A stretch of DNA of 5,154 bases, from assembly GCA_900768805.1 (NCBI GenBank), contig CAAGEF010000035.1:1-5154 (forward strand), read 5' to 3'. Numbering within the stretch: position 1 is the stretch's first letter; each line of letters begins with the position of its first letter. Positions 5,110 to 5,154 of this stretch are shown here, one piece after another. A program made the position numbers and the translations under genes. Origin of the DNA: Clostridia bacterium. Its GTDB lineage: Bacteria; Bacillota; Clostridia; TANB77; CAG-508. Under the pieces are notes generated by a model that was not told the origin of the DNA, made no database searches, and saw only the letters and a program-made list of their open reading frames with translations.

Positions 5110-5154
5110 CTAAATTTCTATGTCGTCTACATTGATTTGTCCATTCATTAACAT
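5110..5154 (-). CDS. C-terminal end of a leftward gene (partial)
   Basis: The last 14 codons of a minus-strand frame are visible, ending NGQINVDDIEI with a TAG at 5112-5110; the gene continues beyond the window edge. The acidic, well-formed tail and the minus-strand terminator about 65 nt downstream support a real gene end. Its function cannot be judged from so few residues. The ATG at the very edge could by chance be the start of a tiny ORF, but no upstream sequence is available to test for an SD. Confidence 0.45.
   Translation of the reverse strand: MLMNGQINVDDIEI

Noticed and set aside
1..5154. tRNA, rRNA or CRISPR array
   Set aside because: No cloverleaf, rRNA core sequence or regularly spaced long direct repeats were seen on either strand.

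Overview
The window is very A+T-rich, has strong AGGAGG-type ribosome binding sites, and encodes a Spo0A-like response regulator. Together these point to a low-GC Firmicute (Clostridia or a related Bacilli lineage). I cannot name the species. The gene content looks like the control and recombination end of an integrated mobile element: two tandem tyrosine recombinases, a small downstream partner, a small membrane protein, a sigma-like regulator and long structured intergenic regions.

Layout. Positions 71-3873 are read leftward (minus strand). In transcription order they hold a candidate 45-codon leader ORF (3736-3873), a 199-aa sigma-70-region-4-like protein (3111-3710), a roughly 300-nt hairpin-rich untranslated stretch (2790-3110), a 61-aa single-pass membrane protein (2597-2782), two XerC/D-like recombinases overlapping by 8 nt (1380-2393 and 401-1387), and a 105-aa protein (71-388) that starts 12 nt after the second recombinase. 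Positions 4216-5028 are read rightward: a good vegetative promoter, then a 235-aa protein with a complete receiver domain and a Spo0A-type C-terminal DNA-binding domain. A compact hairpin separates it from the last codons of a convergent minus-strand gene at the right edge.

The control regions are the most interesting part. The sigma-like gene sits behind a nested leader. A short ORF with its own SD spans a terminator-like hairpin and ends in the loop of a second hairpin that masks the sigma gene's SD. Such an arrangement would let translation of the leader control both read-through and initiation. The RNA before the membrane protein has one segment that can pair with either of two others, as in a switch. 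The recombinase operon is preceded by a perfect 12-bp-arm palindrome joined to a 15-bp inverted repeat. Four copies of TGGCA spaced exactly 10 bp apart lie upstream of the response-regulator promoter, and a GACAA-n-GTCTA dyad recurs in three intergenic regions.

Working model (inference): a mobile element whose recombinase module is held under layered regulation by a dedicated sigma-like factor, RNA leaders and possibly a host-state signal of the Spo0A type. No resistance, conjugation or phage structural genes are visible here.
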